From Methylobacterium pseudosasicola (lineage in GTDB: Bacteria; Pseudomonadota; Alphaproteobacteria; Rhizobiales; Beijerinckiaceae), in assembly GCF_900114535.1 (NCBI RefSeq), contig NZ_FOTK01000010.1:1-64000 (forward strand): a stretch of 64,000 nucleotides of DNA, given 5' to 3'. Position 1 is the stretch's first letter, and each line of letters opens with the position of its first letter. Shown here piece after piece: positions 27,537 through 36,212 of this stretch. Both the position numbers and the translations under genes were made by a program. The notes under the pieces are model-generated. The model made no database searches. It saw nothing but the letters and a program-made list of their open reading frames with translations, and was not told the origin of the DNA.

Positions 27537-29097
27537 CGGCGACGGGTCCTTTCGGAGGTCCGACCTTGCGCATCAACGGCACGAGGGCGGTGGCCAGGGC
27601 GAAGCAGACGGTGATGGCCACGAAGGCGTCGGCGTAGGTCATGGTCTGCGCCTCCCGGTAGGTGAGCGACCAGAGCTGGCGCAGGGCTGCCGCATGGTTG
27701 TGCGCCGGGTCGCCGGCGAAGCTCTCCGACATCCGCGCCTCCAGGCCGCGCAGGCTCGCGAGCATCGCCGGATTGGTCGGATTCAGATGCTCGGCGAGCC
27801 GGAGGAAGTGCAGGTTGGTGCGGTCGTTGAGGATCGTCGCGCAGGCCGCGATGCCGATGGCGCCGCCCAGGTTACGCATCAGGTTGAACAGCCCGGAGGC
27901 GAGCTTCAGCTTGGCCGGGGCGAGGCCGCCGAGCGTCAGCGTCACCGTCGGCGCCACGGCAAACTGCTGCGCGAAGCCCCGCATCGCCTGGGGCCACAGG
28001 AGTTCGCCCGACCCCCAATCGTGGGTGATCGGCGTGAACGACCACATGCTCAGCCCGAACAGGCCGAGGCCGAACATCATCAGCCAGCGCAGGTCGACGC
28101 GCTTGGCGAGGATCGCGTAGACCGGGATCGCCATTACTTGGAACACGCCGGTGGAGAACACGGCGAGGCCGATTTGGAGGGCCGAGAAGCCGCGCACCCG
28201 GCCCAGGAACAGCGGCGTCAGGTAGATCGTGGCGAAGATGCCGATGCCGGTGACGAAGGAGAACAGGCAGCCCAGGGCGAAGTTGCGGCTCTTGAGCGCC
28301 GTCAGGTCGACGATCGGATGGGCGTAGGTGAGGCTGCGCCAGAGGAAGCCGATCCCGGCAAGGCCCGAGACCCACGCCGTCGTGCGGATGGTGGCATCCT
28401 CGGTCCAGTTCCAGCGGGGGCCCTCTTCCAGAGTGTATTCGAGGCAGCCAAGGAACAGCGCCATCAGCGCGATGCCGAGCCAGTCGGCGGTCTTGAGGAG
28501 GGCCGGCTCGGGCTCGTCGACCCGCACCATCAGCGGCACCACGACGGCGACGAAGATCCCCGGCACCAGGTTCACGAAGAACAGCCAGTGCCAGGAATAG
28601 TTGTCGGTGATCCAGCCGCCCACCGTCGGTCCGAGGGTCGGGGCCAGCGAGGAGAGCGCCCCGATGGTCGCGGCCGCCACGACCATCTTCTTGCCCGGGA
28701 AGAACGCGAAGGCCGTGGTGAACACGGTCGGGATCATCGAGCCGCCCAAAAAACCCTGGAGCGCCCGGAAGGCGATCATGCTCTCGATGTCCCAGGCCCA
28801 GCCGCAGAGCAGGCTGGTGGCGGTAAAGCCGGCCGCCGAGACGCAGAACAGCCAGCGCGTCGACATCACCCGGGCCAGGAAGCCCGAGAGCGGGATCACG
28901 ATGATCTCGGCGATGAGGTAGCTGGTCTGCACCCAGGCGACCTCGTCGGGGCTCGCCGAGAGGCCGCCGGCGATCTCCTTCAGCGAGGCCGAGACGATCT
29001 GGATGTCGAGGAGCGCGATGAAGAAGCCGACGCACATCACCGCGAAGGCGAAGACCTTCTGAGCCTCGCTCAGCGGGGCGCGGCCGGCGGCGTTCAC
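27526..29097 (-). CDS. EmrB/QacA-type MFS efflux transporter (DHA2, 14 helices)
   Basis: A 523-residue drug:proton antiporter. The first helix carries FIALLDIQIVSASLKEIAGG, the motif of the EmrB group. The loop between helices 2 and 3 is GFLARVMSTRWLF, and FRALQGFLGGSMIPTVFTTA is the later RxxQGxxGG motif of DHA2 proteins. About 14 hydrophobic segments are visible. It works with the adaptor encoded directly upstream (ATGA overlap at 29094-29097) and an outer-membrane TolC-like protein found elsewhere. The operon is probably repressed by HxlR through the inverted repeat at 30775-30807. Confidence 0.92.
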   Translation of the reverse strand: MNAAGRAPLSEAQKVFAFAVMCVGFFIALLDIQIVSASLKEIAGGLSASPDEVAWVQTSYLIAEIIVIPLSGFLARVMSTRWLFCVSAAGFTATSLLCGWAWDIESMIAFRALQGFLGGSMIPTVFTTAFAFFPGKKMVVAAATIGALSSLAPTLGPTVGGWITDNYSWHWLFFVNLVPGIFVAVVVPLMVRVDEPEPALLKTADWLGIALMALFLGCLEYTLEEGPRWNWTEDATIRTTAWVSGLAGIGFLWRSLTYAHPIVDLTALKSRNFALGCLFSFVTGIGIFATIYLTPLFLGRVRGFSALQIGLAVFSTGVFQVMAIPVYAILAKRVDLRWLMMFGLGLFGLSMWSFTPITHDWGSGELLWPQAMRGFAQQFAVAPTVTLTLGGLAPAKLKLASGLFNLMRNLGGAIGIAACATILNDRTNLHFLRLAEHLNPTNPAMLASLRGLEARMSESFAGDPAHNHAAALRQLWSLTYREAQTMTYADAFVAITVCFALATALVPLMRKVGPPKGPVADAH

Positions 29098-30260
29098 CGG
29101 GTCAGCGCCCCGACCACGATTGCGGCGCCGGGGGCAGGCTCGTCGCCCCCCGGCGATCCGCCCCGGCGGTCGACCGAGGCCGTCACCGACAGACCCGGGC
29201 GCAGGCGCCCGAGGCGGCCGGCCTCGCCGTCGAGGTGGATCCGCACGGGCACGCGCTGGACGATCTTGGTGAAGTTGCCGGTGGCGTTCTCAGGCGGCAG
29301 CACGCTGAACTGCGCGCCGGTAGCCGGGGCGAGGCTCTCGACATGGCCGGTGAAGGTCTCGCCCGGCAGGATGTCGGCCACGATGCCGACCCGCTGGCCC
29401 GGACGCATGTCGGCGAGCTGGCTCTCCTTGAAGTTCGCATCGACCCAGAGGCCGCCCGCCGGCACAAGGGCGATCAGCCCGGCGCCGGGCGTGGCGTAGG
29501 AGCCGGCGCGGGCGCTTCGGTTACCGACCACGCCGTCCGCTGGCGCGCGGATCTCGGTATAGCCGAGGTTGAGTTGGGCGGCGTCGCGCTCGGCCGAAGC
29601 CTGCGCGCGGGCGGCCTCCGCCTGCCGGCTCTGCGTGTCGATGACCGCGATCCGCCGCTCGGCCGCATCGAGGCTGGCCCGGGCCTTGGCGACGGCGGCG
29701 CTGGCCTTCTTGTCGTCCGCATCGGCCTGCTGAAAGCGCTGCTCGGAGGCGTAGCTCTTCGCCGAGAGCTGCCGGTAGCGGTCGACGTCGAACCGGGTGC
29801 GGGCCGCCTCGGCCTCCGTCCCGGCGAGCTCGGCACGGCTCTGCGCGATCACCGCCTCCTGCAGGCGCTTCGTGGCCGCGAGATTGAGGAGCGTCGCGTC
29901 CTGCCCGGCCACCGCCGCTTCCGCCCTGGCGAGGGCGGCGCGGTAATCCCGGTCATCGAGGCGGATGAGGAGATCGCCGGCCCGGACCCGCTGGTTGTCC
30001 CTCACCAGCACCTCGGCGACGAAACCGGAGACGCGGGGCGCGATCACCGTGACGTCGCCGCCGACATAGGCGTCGTCGGTACTCTCGATGAACCGGCCGG
30101 TCTCCCACCAAAAGCGGCCGTAGAGCCCACCGCCGGCCAGCGCCAGGAGCGCGAGGCCCCCCAGCGCCGCCCGCTTGCGCGACAGACGCCGCTTGGGTGC
30201 CGCGAGCCCCTCGCGGTCCTCGCCCTTAACGAACGCGTCGATCGTCGCGGCCTCGCTCAT
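29094..30260 (-). CDS. HlyD/EmrA-type membrane fusion protein
   Basis: A 388-residue periplasmic adaptor. It has a cytoplasmic N terminus, one membrane helix at about 30-50 (AALGGLALLALAGGGLYGRF), an early motif STDDAYVGGDVTVIAPRVSG typical of EmrA, a long coiled coil (about 105-215), the second lipoyl half (NLGYTEIRAPADGVVGNRSA) and a beta-barrel domain (GLWVDANFKESQLADMRPGQ). It links the MFS pump to an outer-membrane channel. It starts 17 bp after the hxlR stop. The C terminus is slightly extended and acidic/Pro-rich (GGSPGGDEPAPGAA), which is of no known meaning. Confidence 0.92.
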   Translation of the reverse strand: MSEAATIDAFVKGEDREGLAAPKRRLSRKRAALGGLALLALAGGGLYGRFWWETGRFIESTDDAYVGGDVTVIAPRVSGFVAEVLVRDNQRVRAGDLLIRLDDRDYRAALARAEAAVAGQDATLLNLAATKRLQEAVIAQSRAELAGTEAEAARTRFDVDRYRQLSAKSYASEQRFQQADADDKKASAAVAKARASLDAAERRIAVIDTQSRQAEAARAQASAERDAAQLNLGYTEIRAPADGVVGNRSARAGSYATPGAGLIALVPAGGLWVDANFKESQLADMRPGQRVGIVADILPGETFTGHVESLAPATGAQFSVLPPENATGNFTKIVQRVPVRIHLDGEAGRLGRLRPGLSVTASVDRRGGSPGGDEPAPGAAIVVGALTR

Positions 30261-30277
30261 CTCCGTGCCCTCCGGTC

Positions 30278-30763
30278 TCAGATCGTTGTCGGGCGCTCGA
30301 AGCGGCGCCGGAGCCTCTCGCTGGCGGCCGGCCCCGCCGCCACGCGGATCCCGTCCTCGAGGGGACGGCCCGTCCGCCGGTCCACCACGACGGGATCGAT
30401 CGGCAGGCCGGTGGTCGGGTCGGTCAGGATCACGCTCTCACCCTCGGGGGCGAGGTGGCGGTTGCCCCAGGCGAACAGGGTCCAGAGCACCGGCCGGAAA
30501 TCCCGCCCCTTCGCGGTCAGGACGTATTCGTGGCGGGGCGGCCGCTCCTGATAGAGCCGCCGCTCCAGAAGGCCGGCCTCGCACAGGGCCTTAAGCCGGC
30601 GCGTCAGCATGTTCGGCGCGATCCCGAGGCTCTGTTCGAACTGGTCGAACCGGGTCAGCCCGTAGAAGGCGTCCCGCAGGATGAGGATGCTCCACCACTC
30701 GCCGACCCGATCCAGGGTGCGGGCGACGGGACAGGGCATCTGGTCGAAGGGTGTGCGCTGCAT
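30278..30763 (-). CDS. HxlR family winged-helix regulator, first gene of efflux operon
   Basis: A 161-residue protein with an HxlR domain at about 8-100. CPVARTLDRVGEWWSILILR holds the conserved Cys and Trp, FDQFEQSLGIAPNMLTRRLK the recognition helix, and ERRLYQERPPRHEYVLTAKG the wing. The early cysteine (Cys11) is the redox- or electrophile-sensing position in several family members. The remaining C-terminal 60 residues (ILTDPTTGLPIDPVVVDRRT) form the extra module often seen in alphaproteobacterial HxlR proteins. It heads the operon hxlR-emrA-emrB-thioesterase-MATE. A near-perfect inverted repeat lies 12-44 bp before its ATG, so it very likely controls its own operon. Confidence 0.9.
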   Translation of the reverse strand: MQRTPFDQMPCPVARTLDRVGEWWSILILRDAFYGLTRFDQFEQSLGIAPNMLTRRLKALCEAGLLERRLYQERPPRHEYVLTAKGRDFRPVLWTLFAWGNRHLAPEGESVILTDPTTGLPIDPVVVDRRTGRPLEDGIRVAAGPAASERLRRRFERPTTI

Positions 30764-30774
30764 GCCTCATCCTG

Positions 30775-30807
30775 GCCGAGTTACTTTCATAATGCAAGTG
30801 ACTCGGC
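30775..30807. promoter_or_regulatory. 33-bp inverted repeat, probable HxlR operator
   Basis: Left arm GCCGAGTTACTT (30775-30786), spacer TCATAATGC, right arm AAGTGACTCGGC (30796-30807). The arms are complementary at 11 of 12 positions. It sits just before the hxlR start and includes an AT-rich core that could be a -10 region. The ACTT...AAGT inner half-sites suit a dimeric winged-helix regulator. It is the best operator candidate for the efflux operon. Confidence 0.65.
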
Positions 30808-30838
30808 GCGAGGCGACCCGGATTGCTCTGGGCCTGGG

Positions 30839-31025
30839 TCAGGCGGAGGTGCGGTCGCGTTGCGCGGTGTGGGACTGGGCGAGGCTCGGGACCATCGCCA
30901 CACGGGCCGCCTCAAAGGCGCTCCACGGGCCGGCCTCGGGCAGCTGCGGGATCGCCACGTCCTCGCGGTGACCGAAGCCAGCGAGCGCTGCGTCGACAAG
31001 CTCACCCTGTGGGCAAGCGCGCGCA
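30839..31025 (-). pseudogene. 3' fragment of an SDR-family oxidoreductase gene
   Basis: On the minus strand a frame ending at the TGA 30839-30841 reads QGELVDAALAGFGHREDVAI, then PQLPEAGPWSAFEAARVAMV, then PSLAQSHTAQ. This resembles the C terminus of DltE-like short-chain dehydrogenases (pattern VDAALAG...PxLPxAxxWxAFEAAR). No Rossmann domain or start codon is present; the match fades before about 31030, near the tRNA gene. So only the last 60 codons or so survive. It lies between the HxlR operon and tRNA-Gln and marks an old deletion or insertion boundary. Confidence 0.5.
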
Positions 31026-31107
31026 ACAGCGCAGCGTACAATCGGCCGTGCCGCGGGCGCGGCTGCGAGCCGATTGCAATCAGATCAATGACTGAGCGGA
31101 GGCTTGG

Positions 31108-31178
<71 letters not shown>

Positions 31179-31309
31179 ACCGTGGGCCGGGGCTGTCTAG
31201 ACGCGCAGCTTCGGCCTGGCAAGCGGTCGGCGGGGCGCGAAGGGCATCGTTTAAGCCGATGGCGCGCGGGTGTGGGCGGCTTGCGCCTGTCCCTGCGCGC
31301 CGGGGGCCG

Positions 31310-32887
31310 TCAGCGGCGTTCGAGGGTGCCGTCGATCCGGCGGGGCAGGCCGAGGGGGTTGGCTTCCTGGAGCGCGGCGGGCAGCAGGGCGTCGGGGAGG
31401 TCCTGGTAGCTCACCGGCCGCAGGAACCGGTCGATCGCGAGGCTGCCCACGGAGGTGGTGCGGCCGTCAGACGTCGCCGGGTACGGCCCGCCATGGACCA
31501 TGGCGTGCGCCACCTCGACCCCGGTGCCGAAGCCGTCCACCAGGATGCGCCCGACCCGGCGCTCCAGCAGCGGCAGCAGATCCCGCACGGCGGCGTGGTC
31601 GTCGGGCGTGATGTGCAGGGAGGCGGTGAGCTGGCCTTCGAGATGCTCCAGCACTTTCCGGATCGCCGCGAGGTCGGGGCAGCGCACCACCAGGGCGGCC
31701 GCGCCGAACATCTCCTCCTGCAACTCCGGCTCCGACAGGAAGGCGTCCGAATCCGTGGCGAACAGGGCCGCCCGGCCCTGGGTGGCGGAGCCTTCGGGGC
31801 CTTCGGCGAGGCGCGTGACCGCGGCGTGGCCGGCCAGCCGCGCGACGCTATCGCCATAGGCCCGGCAGATGCCCGGGGTCAGCATGGTCGCGGCCGGGCT
31901 CTCCCGCAGGGCGGCCGTGGCCGAGGCCAGGAAGGCGTCGAGGCCGGGGCCCGGCACCGCCAGGAGCAGGCCCGGATTGGTGCAGAACTGGCCGGCGCCG
32001 AGCGTGAGCGAGGCCGCGAAGGCCCGGCCGATCGCCTCGCCCCGGGCCGCCAGGGCGCCCGGGAACAGCAGGACCGGGTTGATGCTGCTCATCTCGGCAT
32101 AGACCGGGATCGGGCGGGGGCGCTTGGCCGCGATCTCGACCAGGGCGGTACCGCCCCGGCGCGATCCGGTGAAGCCCACCGCGGCGATGCGCAGATCGGC
32201 CACCAGCCCCTGCCCGATCGACTGGCCGGCATCGAACAGCAGCGAGAACACCCCCTCCGGCAGGCCGGAGGCGGCGACCGCCTTCTGGATCGCCCGGCCG
32301 ACCAGCTCGGAGGTGCCGGGATGGGCCGGGTGCGCCTTGACGATCACCGGGCAGCCGGCCGCCAGCGCCGAGGCAGTGTCGCCGCCCGCCACCGAGAAGG
32401 CGAGCGGGAAGTTGCTGGCGCCGAACACCGCCACCGGGCCGAGCGCGACCTTGCGCAGGCGCAGGTCCGGCCGGGGCAGCGGCTTGCGGTCCGGCAGGGC
32501 CGGGTCGATGCGGATCTCGAAGGCGCTGCCCTCGCGCAGAACCCCGGCGAACAGGCGCAACTGGCCGACGGTGCGGGCGCGCTCGCCCTCGATCCGCGGC
32601 CGGGGCAGCCCGGTCTCCTGGATGCAGCGGGTGACGAGGTCGTCGCCGATATCGAGGATGTTGGCGGCGATCGTCTCGAGGAAAGCCGCCCGAGCCTCCG
32701 GATTGGTCTCGCGGTAGGTGTCGAAGGCGGCCTCCGCCAGGGCGCAGGCCCGGTCGAGATCGTCGAGGCTGGCGCCGGGGAAATCGGGCTCCAGGGTCTG
32801 GCCGGTGGCCGCCTCTATCCCCCGGAACGCGGCCTGCGTGCCTCGCCGGGCCTGAGCGCCGATCAGGTTCTCACCACGCACGGTCAT
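31310..32887 (-). CDS. Aldehyde dehydrogenase of the 2-oxoglutarate semialdehyde dehydrogenase type
   Basis: A 525-residue NAD(P)-dependent aldehyde dehydrogenase. Catalytic Cys302 sits in [10 protein letters not shown] and general base Glu265 in [11 protein letters not shown]. Both motif forms and the length of about 525 are those of ketoglutarate semialdehyde dehydrogenases from pentose and sugar-acid pathways. [20 protein letters not shown] is the usual nucleotide-domain segment. In such pathways it makes 2-oxoglutarate; it may also oxidise glycolaldehyde or similar aldehydes. The start is the ATG at 32887; the long open frame before it is the shadow of the next gene. It follows the ThDP-enzyme gene by 59 bp, and the two form the left arm of the sugar-acid locus. 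Confidence 0.87.
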   Translation of the reverse strand: MTVRGENLIGAQARRGTQAAFRGIEAATGQTLEPDFPGASLDDLDRACALAEAAFDTYRETNPEARAAFLETIAANILDIGDDLVTRCIQETGLPRPRIEGERARTVGQLRLFAGVLREGSAFEIRIDPALPDRKPLPRPDLRLRKVALGPVAVFGASNFPLAFSVAGGDTASALAAGCPVIVKAHPAHPGTSELVGRAIQKAVAASGLPEGVFSLLFDAGQSIGQGLVADLRIAAVGFTGSRRGGTALVEIAAKRPRPIPVYAEMSSINPVLLFPGALAARGEAIGRAFAASLTLGAGQFCTNPGLLLAVPGPGLDAFLASATAALRESPAATMLTPGICRAYGDSVARLAGHAAVTRLAEGPEGSATQGRAALFATDSDAFLSEPELQEEMFGAAALVVRCPDLAAIRKVLEHLEGQLTASLHITPDDHAAVRDLLPLLERRVGRILVDGFGTGVEVAHAMVHGGPYPATSDGRTTSVGSLAIDRFLRPVSYQDLPDALLPAALQEANPLGLPRRIDGTLERR

Positions 32888-32946
32888 CGTCGACTCCTGT
32901 TCGCATCGGGTGCGGGTCCTCCGCACCGGGTCGGTGTTGAGGGCTG

Positions 32947-34617
32947 TCAGCCCTCTCGGGCCGCCAGGGCCTTCGCGCGGATCGCCGCGAGGGTCATGGT
33001 CGGTGTCAGGGCCTCCGGATCGACGAGGCAGTGGATCATCGCCGGAATCCCGGCGGCGAGGCTGCGTTCGAAGGCGGGGGCGAAATCCTCGGTGCGCTCC
33101 ACGCGCTCGCCGTGGCCGCCGCAGGAGCGGGCCAGGGCGGCGAAGTCGGGATTGCGCAGCTCGGTGGCCGAGACGCGCCCGGGATATTCCCGCTCCTGGT
33201 GCATCCGGATCGTGCCGTACATGCCGTTGTCGAGGACGACGACCACGATGGCGATGCCGTATTGCACGGCGGTGGCGAATTCCTGCACGGTCATCATCAC
33301 GTCGCCGTCGCCCGCGAGCGCGACGACGATCCGCTCCGGCAGGCTGCGCTTGGCCATCACGGCCGCCGGCAGCCCGTAGCCCATCGAGCCCGAAGTCGGG
33401 GCGAGCTGCGTGCCGAAGGCGCGGAACCGGTAATAGCGGTGGATCCAGGTCGCGAAGTTGCCGGCGCCGTTGCAGATCACCGCGTCCGGCGGCAGCCGCT
33501 CGCGCAGCCAGGTGATCGCCTGGCCGTATTGGAACGCCCCGGGCTTCGGCTCCGGGGCCTCGGACCAGGTGCGGTAGGAGGCATGGGCCTCGGCGGCGCG
33601 GCCGGTCCGGGGCGCATCGTAGCTGGGCAGGGCCGCGCAGAACGCCTCCGGGGTCGCCTGGATCGCCAGTTCCGGTTGGTAGACCCGGCCGAGTTCCGTC
33701 GGATCGGGATGGACATGGACCAGCGGCAGGCCGGGATTGGGGATGCCGAGCAGGCCGTAGGATTGCGCCGGCATCTCGGAGAGGCGCCCGCCGACCATGA
33801 GCAGCAGGTCGGACTCCTTGATCCGGGCCAGGAGCGCCGGGTTCGGCCCGATCCCGAGCTCGCCGGCGAAATTCGGATGGTCGGCGGAGAACAGGTTGGC
33901 GCGCCGGAACGAGACCGCCACCGGCACGTCGTGGCGCTCGGCCCAGGCCGCCAGGGCGGTGCGGGCCGATTCGGTCCAGCGCGCGCCGCCGAGCAGCAGA
34001 ACCGGCCGTCGCGCTTCGACCAGCAGGGCGCGCAGCCGCTCCGTATCGGCGGCTGATGGGGCCGGCTCGGCCGGGACCACGCGGGCCGCGTCGGCCACCG
34101 CCGCGACATCGTCGAGCATGTCCTCCGGCAGGGCGATCACCACCGGCCCCGGCCGGCCCTGGAGCGCCACCCGGAAGGCCCGGGCCAGGATCTCCGGGAT
34201 GCGGGCCGCGTCGTCGATCTCCACCGCCCACTTGGCCAGGCCGCCGAACATCTGCCGGTAGTCGACCTCCTGGAACGCCTCCCGGTCGCGCATCGCCCGG
34301 GCGATCTGGCCGACGAACAGGATCATCGGCGTCGAATCCTGGCGCGCGATATGGACCCCCGCCGAGGCGTTGGTGGCCCCAGGGCCGCGGGTGACGAAGC
34401 AGATGCCGGGACGGCCGGTGAGCTTGCCGGCAGCCTCGGCCATGATCGCGGCGCCGCCTTCCTGCCGGCAGACGAGCACGTCGATGCCGCTGTCGCGCAG
34501 GGCATCGAGCACGGCCAAATAGCTCTCGCCGGGAACGCAGGTGACCCGCTCGACACCCTGGGCGATCAGCTGATCGACGAGCACCTGCGCGCCGGTGCGT
34601 GGGGACAATCCGTTCAA
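32947..34617 (-). CDS. ThDP-dependent enzyme, acetolactate synthase-like
   Basis: A 556-residue thiamine-diphosphate enzyme with the three usual domains. The N-terminal Pyr domain has [16 protein letters not shown] and catalytic Glu in [16 protein letters not shown] central domain has the changed-Rossmann segment [15 protein letters not shown]. The C-terminal PP domain has metal/ThDP motif AGDGDVMMT ending [10 protein letters not shown]. The annotation 'acetolactate synthase' is generic: no regulatory subunit gene is near, and the context is sugar-acid breakdown, so a decarboxylase or carboligase on a 2-oxo acid is more likely. The start is a TTG at 34617 with GGGAG seven bases before it; no ATG fits. 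The operator-like repeat at 34721-34734 lies about 100 bp upstream. Confidence 0.82.
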   Translation of the reverse strand: MNGLSPRTGAQVLVDQLIAQGVERVTCVPGESYLAVLDALRDSGIDVLVCRQEGGAAIMAEAAGKLTGRPGICFVTRGPGATNASAGVHIARQDSTPMILFVGQIARAMRDREAFQEVDYRQMFGGLAKWAVEIDDAARIPEILARAFRVALQGRPGPVVIALPEDMLDDVAAVADAARVVPAEPAPSAADTERLRALLVEARRPVLLLGGARWTESARTALAAWAERHDVPVAVSFRRANLFSADHPNFAGELGIGPNPALLARIKESDLLLMVGGRLSEMPAQSYGLLGIPNPGLPLVHVHPDPTELGRVYQPELAIQATPEAFCAALPSYDAPRTGRAAEAHASYRTWSEAPEPKPGAFQYGQAITWLRERLPPDAVICNGAGNFATWIHRYYRFRAFGTQLAPTSGSMGYGLPAAVMAKRSLPERIVVALAGDGDVMMTVQEFATAVQYGIAIVVVVLDNGMYGTIRMHQEREYPGRVSATELRNPDFAALARSCGGHGERVERTEDFAPAFERSLAAGIPAMIHCLVDPEALTPTMTLAAIRAKALAAREG

Positions 34618-34720
34618 GCCGTTTCTCCCTGGCGTTGACGCCGCCCGGAGGATGTTTCCAGGGGCAGCCGGCCGTCCTGTCGCGGCCTTGCGCCTGACCG
34701 GTGCCGTATCCTGGGATGCG

Positions 34721-34734
34721 ACTGATATCTCAGT
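34721..34734. promoter_or_regulatory. Probable GntR operator, copy 1 (left arm of sugar-acid locus)
   Basis: ACTGATATCTCAGT: a perfect inverted repeat ACTGA-TATC-TCAGT. Thirteen of its bases (ACTGATATCTCAG) recur in reverse orientation at 36124-36136, before the right arm. It lies between the gntR stop and the start of the ThDP-enzyme operon. The size fits FCD-type GntR half-sites. Confidence 0.6.
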
Positions 34735-34769
34735 CTCAGGATAGGGCCGCGGGTGGCCGGGTCAACCTG

Positions 34770-35450
34770 TCAGACCAGAGGCCGGCGGTCGAGGGCTCGA
34801 CGGGTCATCCGGTCGAGGAGGTCGAACAGCGTCCCGATTCCGGCAAGCGCCCGCTCGACATCGCGGGCGGCGATGCCGGCCACGATCGTCGCGTGGATCC
34901 CGGCGCAGTCGAGAAAGCTGGCGGTGGGTTCGTAGGCGTACCAGAAGCGCCGGGACTGGGCGTGGAGCGGGCCCATCGTGTTGGTCAGGGTCGGATTGTA
35001 GGCCGCCCCGACCAGCGCCTCGTGCAGGGCGCGCTTGACCCGGAAATAGACTTCGCGGTCCCGGGCGGCGGCGGCCACGAGCAGGTCTTCGGTATGGGTT
35101 TGCAGGGTTTCGATGTCGTGGTCCGAGGCGCGGGCGATGACGCAGCGGGTCACGGTCTCGTCCAGCGGGCGCCGGACTTCGAGCAATTCGAGATGCTTGA
35201 CGATGTCGACCGGGGTGACGAGCACGCCGCGGCGCGGATGGACTTCGACGAAGCCGATCGCCTTGAGCCGGGCCAGCGCCTCGCGGACCGGGGTACGCCC
35301 GAGCGCCAGTTCCGCGCCGAGCTCGCCCTCCGACACCATCGCGCCCGGTGCGAGGTGCCGGCTGATGATCATCTGCTCGATCGCGTCGTAGGCGGTCTCG
35401 GCCAGCGATCGCGACCGCCGCGCGGCGGTTCCCAGGGCGTCCGTCGTCAT
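34770..35450 (-). CDS. GntR family regulator with FCD domain
   Basis: A 226-residue regulator. The N-terminal winged helix is at about 10-75 (LAETAYDAIEQMIISRHLAP, SEGELGAELALGRTPVREAL, GFVEVHPRRGVLVTP). The C-terminal all-helical FCD ligand domain (about 80-215) has metal-binding-type His residues in RVKRALHEAL and HAQSRRFWY. FCD members bind organic acids such as sugar acids or their keto-deoxy products. It stands between the two arms of the sugar-acid locus and probably binds the repeated ACTGA-N4-TCAGT sites. The ATG at 35450 (MTTDALG) is preferred; another start ten codons upstream is possible. Confidence 0.88.
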   Translation of the reverse strand: MTTDALGTAARRSRSLAETAYDAIEQMIISRHLAPGAMVSEGELGAELALGRTPVREALARLKAIGFVEVHPRRGVLVTPVDIVKHLELLEVRRPLDETVTRCVIARASDHDIETLQTHTEDLLVAAAARDREVYFRVKRALHEALVGAAYNPTLTNTMGPLHAQSRRFWYAYEPTASFLDCAGIHATIVAGIAARDVERALAGIGTLFDLLDRMTRRALDRRPLV

Positions 35451-36122
35451 GATCCTCGAACCGGTCAACGCATTCCTCATCCGAGAACGACCTCAGGACG
35501 TAGCGATCAAGCTTCTCTCGATGGGCGTCACACCTATTCTCCTCAAAATTTGGCGATCAGCGATGGGTCTTGCGAGAAGATATGTCTTAGCCAATGTGTT
35601 CGACAGGCATTGGCGTGATGTCGCCGGCCGCAACGGGTGTGGCGCGACGCCCTGGATGACGCCCGAGTCGTGATATCCTCACGGCCGAGCACCCGACCAG
35701 GATTGATGCCGCTGTGCTGATTTCTGAAGGAAAACGTTCATTAAAGTCAACTCCGTCACAGTTCACGCAATGGTTTGCGTACAGATCGTCAAAGCCTTCT
35801 CAGGTCGAATCGTCGACAAGCCCCAGATCATGCGGGAGCCGCGCATCATCCGATGCCAAGCTGGCGATGCTTTGATTCGCGCTGGGGAGGCCGAAACATT
35901 CCACCGGAGCGTGGGAAATGATGCGCTGCATTGTTTCAGCCGCGCATAGCAACATCACGCATCCGAAGCGTCGATTGGCGCGCGATGACAAGCAGAGAAG
36001 CTTCGATCGTCTCGCTCGAACCTTATCAAGACGCTTCCGCAAGCGGGGCCGCGTGGGTTCATCGAGCCCGGCTCGCGCTTGGCCCAGTTGACAATGGTTT
36101 CAAGGCAGAGCCCTACTCAAGC
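35451..36122. other. Intergenic stretch of about 670 bp between divergent arms
   Basis: The base composition is more AT-rich than in the genes and no frame has a recognisable product. Short open frames (for example 35800-36042 on the minus strand) show no family signature and have poor codon use. A possible -35 box TTGACA lies at 36088-36093, some 30 bp before the second operator, so the promoter of the right arm probably sits at the end of this stretch. It may also hold decayed gene remnants. Confidence 0.35.
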
Positions 36123-36136
36123 TCTGAGATATCAGT
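36123..36136. promoter_or_regulatory. Probable GntR operator, copy 2 (right arm of sugar-acid locus)
   Basis: TCTGAGATATCAGT: the reverse complement of copy 1 with one changed end base (half-sites CTGA and TCAG kept, 4-bp centre). It lies 77-90 bp before the RraA-family gene and downstream of TTGACA at 36088, a position that suits repression. Confidence 0.6.
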
Positions 36137-36212
36137 GGTCGCCCAGGGCGCACCCGCGCCGGTCGGATCCTCGATGATCCGGACATGATGGTGATCGCCG
36201 TCATGGGAGGAG

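Noticed and set aside
31310..34231. Aldehyde dehydrogenase fused to a long N-terminal domain
   Set aside because: The extra part is the shadow of the ThDP-enzyme gene. Similar false fusions were discarded for the MATE (25465-27492), KdgT (53711-55594) and FtsX-like (59794-63180) genes.
32947..34617. Acetolactate synthase for branched-chain amino acids (IlvB/IlvI)
   Set aside because: No small regulatory subunit gene follows, and the neighbours are sugar-acid genes; kept as a generic ThDP enzyme.
35449..36188. Small open frames in the 670-bp gap of the sugar-acid locus
   Set aside because: None has a recognisable motif, a good ribosome site or GC-rich third positions as in the neighbours.
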